This document shows positions 4,659 to 7,091 of a stretch of 7,091 nt of DNA, one piece after another. Location: positions 1 through 7,091 of the forward strand of contig JAFVVB010000110.1 in assembly GCA_017502425.1 (NCBI GenBank), read 5' to 3'. The DNA comes from Ruminococcus sp. (GTDB taxonomy: Bacteria; Bacillota; Clostridia; Oscillospirales; Acutalibacteraceae). The position numbers and the translations under genes are program-made. Position 1 is the first letter of the stretch, and every line of letters starts with the position of its first letter. The notes under the pieces were generated by a model. It saw only the letters and a program-made list of their open reading frames with translations, searched no databases and was not told the origin of the DNA.

Positions 4659-7082
4659 CTATCCTTCCACAGGGAATGAAGTTATTAGTAAAGCTATATA
4701 ACTCTGGATATAGTATGCATCGTCTCCGTTCACAACACCATTGCCATCTACATCAGCGGCACAAAACTGCTCAGCCGTTAGCTCTGTTTGTTGAGTCATG
4801 TAGTTTTGGATCACATATGTATCCATCGGAGATATCGAGCCATCCATATCTACATCACCATAACGAACAATCTTTATATCAGTTTCAGCTTCGACTGACG
4901 TATCGGATGAATAAGTTGTATCATTTAATACAGCTTCACATTTAATGTATTTGTTCCTCTCATCTGAGGTTAATGTATATGCACTGGTATTAGCTCCCGT
5001 AATAACCTGCCAATTAACACCATCATCAGATTTTTCCCATACATATGAAGATACATTTGTAGCAGGCACTACCTTACCGTCAATATATGTAAGACTAGAT
5101 GTTAGAGTTTGACCAACTGCTGTTTTGCCAGTTATCTCCATTTGTGCTTGTTCATAATTCTTACCACTCCAAGCATAGCCATAAGTTACAGACATATTTG
5201 ATGGTGAGAGCTTATTAATTGCTACCCTATATCTTTTATTTGGTTCTAAGTTTTTCATATATGCCATTTGTTTATATGAATTAAGTTTTTCTGATTCTCC
5301 TATTTTTGTAGCTCCATCATATACACGTAATTCAAGTTCTTGTAAATTGCCTAGATAAATATCGTAATATTCACCAGGATCAAAAGGATTAGAAATACTG
5401 CCAGCATTAGCATTACTCTTGACAAAGTATGAATTGTTTATAAACCAAGCAATACTAACATTAACATCTTGCTTTTCATTTAATGTAAATCTAGTTGCTG
5501 TTGCTTCATTTGATTCTACAACTGTATTTTCACCGTAAGTGCCTTCCAATGCGATTTTCAACGCCCTATATGCATCTATCGCACCAGCACCCTGTTTCAT
5601 AGTCAGCCCTGATTCTATCTCCTCTGAAGTTTCTTCACCATAAGGCGCCACTTTTCTATGGCATGAAGCCATCAATATTGCTTTTATAGTTTCAGGATGT
5701 GAAGCCAACGACTGTTTAGCTTCTAAAATTATAGATAATATACCTGTCAACGCAGGAGCCGCACTGCTAGTGTCTCCTGCCGCTATTACAACATCTGGTT
5801 TATATGTCGGCAAATCAGTCCCACTAATAGGGGCATATTTAAAATCAAACATTCTATCATCAGCAGGTGTGTTTCCCGATCCATAAGCGCCCACTGCAAT
5901 AGTATTATATCCACAAGCAGGTGCCAACAGATTTGTAGTAGTTTCAGTAAAATTGCCAGCACTTGCTATCAATGGTACGTCGTAAGTATAGGCTAATGAG
6001 TCGAACCACATAGCACTACTTGACTGACTATAACTAGATGGTTCACCTAAGAAAGTACTTGCATTAATTATATGTATATTTTTATTTAACAATGTCCATT
6101 CAATATCATCGAATTGATAATCAGCAGTTGAATAAATATTAACATTACTTGCGTACTTTTGTAATGTAGATGCCACATAAATGGAATGATTACTCTTGTT
6201 ATTATCCATTTCCTCTACATTATATGGTGTAATTTCACGTCCGTTAACTACAACAACCACTTTCGATAAATCTATATCGAAATTATCAATATCGTTAGCA
6301 TCTGATCTAACATATGATTGTTCGTACATTAATACATTAATATTGTCACCAGTATATGAATACATCTGTTCAACAGCATCTACTTGCATTGTATCCTTAT
6401 TCTTATCATATGTAGTAGTTGATGTAGTAGCGACTTCCTCATTAGATTCTTCTACATACAACATTATTCTAGATACATCATCGTTCTCTGAAATTTCAAC
6501 TATCTCTTCTTCAGTCAAGTTCATAATAGCTGAAGGAGTCAGTATACTCTGGAATTCAATCTCATTGTCATCTATACCGAGATCTTTAATAATCTTCGTA
6601 TTATTAGCCACATAAAGTTCGCTAGTGATAGAACGTTTTGCTCTTAAATAAGTATTAGTGCGTTCACGTTCCAGCTTTCGAGCATCTTTAGTATCCTGCA
6701 TATATGCTTCTAATTCTGCTTTAGCTACACTACGTGTGGAAGAACTATCACAAACAGAAGCCTCATCCAATGCAGAAGTTAATTGAACTGTATCTACATC
6801 TACTTCTACGGATAAATCGTTCTTTGTTAGACCAGTTTGCTTTTCAACCATAGCTTCGATATTACTGTTATCAATATCACTAAACCAAACCCACACAGGA
6901 ATCTTTTCATTAACGTTACACTCTAGCATTTTTTTACGTACCATATCATCAATTTTATCAGCTGGTGATATAGCTTCTGTTACGGAATCCTCTGGAGCTA
7001 CCACCGCAAACGACGGCAGTATCGATATAGAAATGATAACGAGCACCATAAAAACCGATAAATTAATTTTGAACTTCTTCAT
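4659..7082 (-). CDS. Secreted subtilisin-family (S8) serine protease with type I dockerin
   Basis: The 807-residue product has a signal peptide (1-26, SFA then Val27) and a propeptide-like region (about 40-215) with an IPVWVWF strand, NTKIIKDLGI and EEIVEISENDDV. The S8 catalytic domain spans about 232-510: His299 in NHSIYVAS, oxyanion Asn377 in LIASAGN, and nucleophile Ser439 in GDTSSAAPALTG, followed by the family segment MKQGAGAIDAYRAL. The expected Asp strand reads NVLMYEQS, placing Glu254 at the Asp position. Residues about 515-640 look like a beta-sandwich, 646-735 an Ig-like domain (YVWEKSDDGVNW, YTLT), and 740-800 a dockerin (Asp743/745/747/754; Asp777/779, Asn781, Asp788). It is probably a scaffold-bound extracellular protease. 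Only nine bases lie upstream of the start, so promoter and ribosome site are not visible. The propeptide-like dockerin gene follows after 36 bases. Reduced activity or pseudo-protease status is possible. Confidence 0.87.
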   Translation of the reverse strand: MKKFKINLSVFMVLVIISISILPSFAVVAPEDSVTEAISPADKIDDMVRKKMLECNVNEKIPVWVWFSDIDNSNIEAMVEKQTGLTKNDLSVEVDVDTVQLTSALDEASVCDSSSTRSVAKAELEAYMQDTKDARKLERERTNTYLRAKRSITSELYVANNTKIIKDLGIDDNEIEFQSILTPSAIMNLTEEEIVEISENDDVSRIMLYVEESNEEVATTSTTTYDKNKDTMQVDAVEQMYSYTGDNINVLMYEQSYVRSDANDIDNFDIDLSKVVVVVNGREITPYNVEEMDNNKSNHSIYVASTLQKYASNVNIYSTADYQFDDIEWTLLNKNIHIINASTFLGEPSSYSQSSSAMWFDSLAYTYDVPLIASAGNFTETTTNLLAPACGYNTIAVGAYGSGNTPADDRMFDFKYAPISGTDLPTYKPDVVIAAGDTSSAAPALTGILSIILEAKQSLASHPETIKAILMASCHRKVAPYGEETSEEIESGLTMKQGAGAIDAYRALKIALEGTYGENTVVESNEATATRFTLNEKQDVNVSIAWFINNSYFVKSNANAGSISNPFDPGEYYDIYLGNLQELELRVYDGATKIGESEKLNSYKQMAYMKNLEPNKRYRVAINKLSPSNMSVTYGYAWSGKNYEQAQMEITGKTAVGQTLTSSLTYIDGKVVPATNVSSYVWEKSDDGVNWQVITGANTSAYTLTSDERNKYIKCEAVLNDTTYSSDTSVEAETDIKIVRYGDVDMDGSISPMDTYVIQNYMTQQTELTAEQFCAADVDGNGVVNGDDAYYIQSYIALLITSFPVEG

Positions 7083-7091
7083 AACAGTACC

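Noticed and set aside
4676..4945. 89-codon open frame on the plus strand
   Set aside because: It is antisense to the dockerin-coding end of the protease gene; its His/Leu/Ser-rich composition is typical of shadow frames.
6196..6615. 139-codon open frame on the plus strand, Ser/Thr/Ile-rich
   Set aside because: It is antisense to the protease propeptide region, without ribosome site or recognisable domain; the Ser/Thr richness mirrors Asp/Glu codons on the other strand.

Overview
The window looks like chromosomal DNA of an anaerobic gut or rumen Firmicute, most likely a Ruminococcus-type member of the Oscillospiraceae. The evidence is two secreted proteins ending in type I dockerin modules with the 'DATxIQ' / 'YxIQxY' helix signatures, a secreted protein with paired FN3-like domains of the style common in that family, fairly low GC, and good AGGAG-type ribosome binding sites. 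The species assignment is inference; there is no rRNA or other marker gene.

Layout. Positions 1-288 are AT-rich and non-coding, with a strong bidirectional hairpin terminator (104-131) and a weaker hairpin just downstream of the first gene. Positions 289-780 (minus) encode a short protein with the winged-helix N-terminal domain typical of phage/ICE replication initiators (DnaD-like); it contains an 11-bp tandem repeat. A 228-bp divergent intergenic region carries a perfect 7-bp inverted repeat and a recognisable promoter for the rightward genes. Positions 1009-3297 (plus) hold a probable two-gene operon: a secreted protein with a Ca-loop-like motif and two FN3-like repeats, then an unrecognised protein with two membrane segments and a Pro/Ser-rich tail. 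It ends in a strong intrinsic terminator (3307-3335).

Positions 3336-3587 separate convergent transcription units and hold several hairpins plus a decayed, protein-like short reading frame on the minus strand. The right half (3588-7082, minus) is a two-gene operon. The promoter-proximal gene (4659-7082) encodes a secreted subtilisin-family (S8) serine protease with propeptide, catalytic domain, C-terminal beta-domains and dockerin. The distal gene (3588-4622) encodes a secreted protein whose N-terminal region looks like the protease's own propeptide without a catalytic domain, followed by a beta-rich domain and a dockerin.

The most interesting candidate system is this last pair: a scaffold-dockable protease co-transcribed with a scaffold-dockable, free-standing propeptide-like protein that could act as its inhibitor or folding partner. 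The protease also shows a Glu where the S8 catalytic Asp is expected. Both points rest on reading the sequences by eye and on family knowledge, not on a search or structure.
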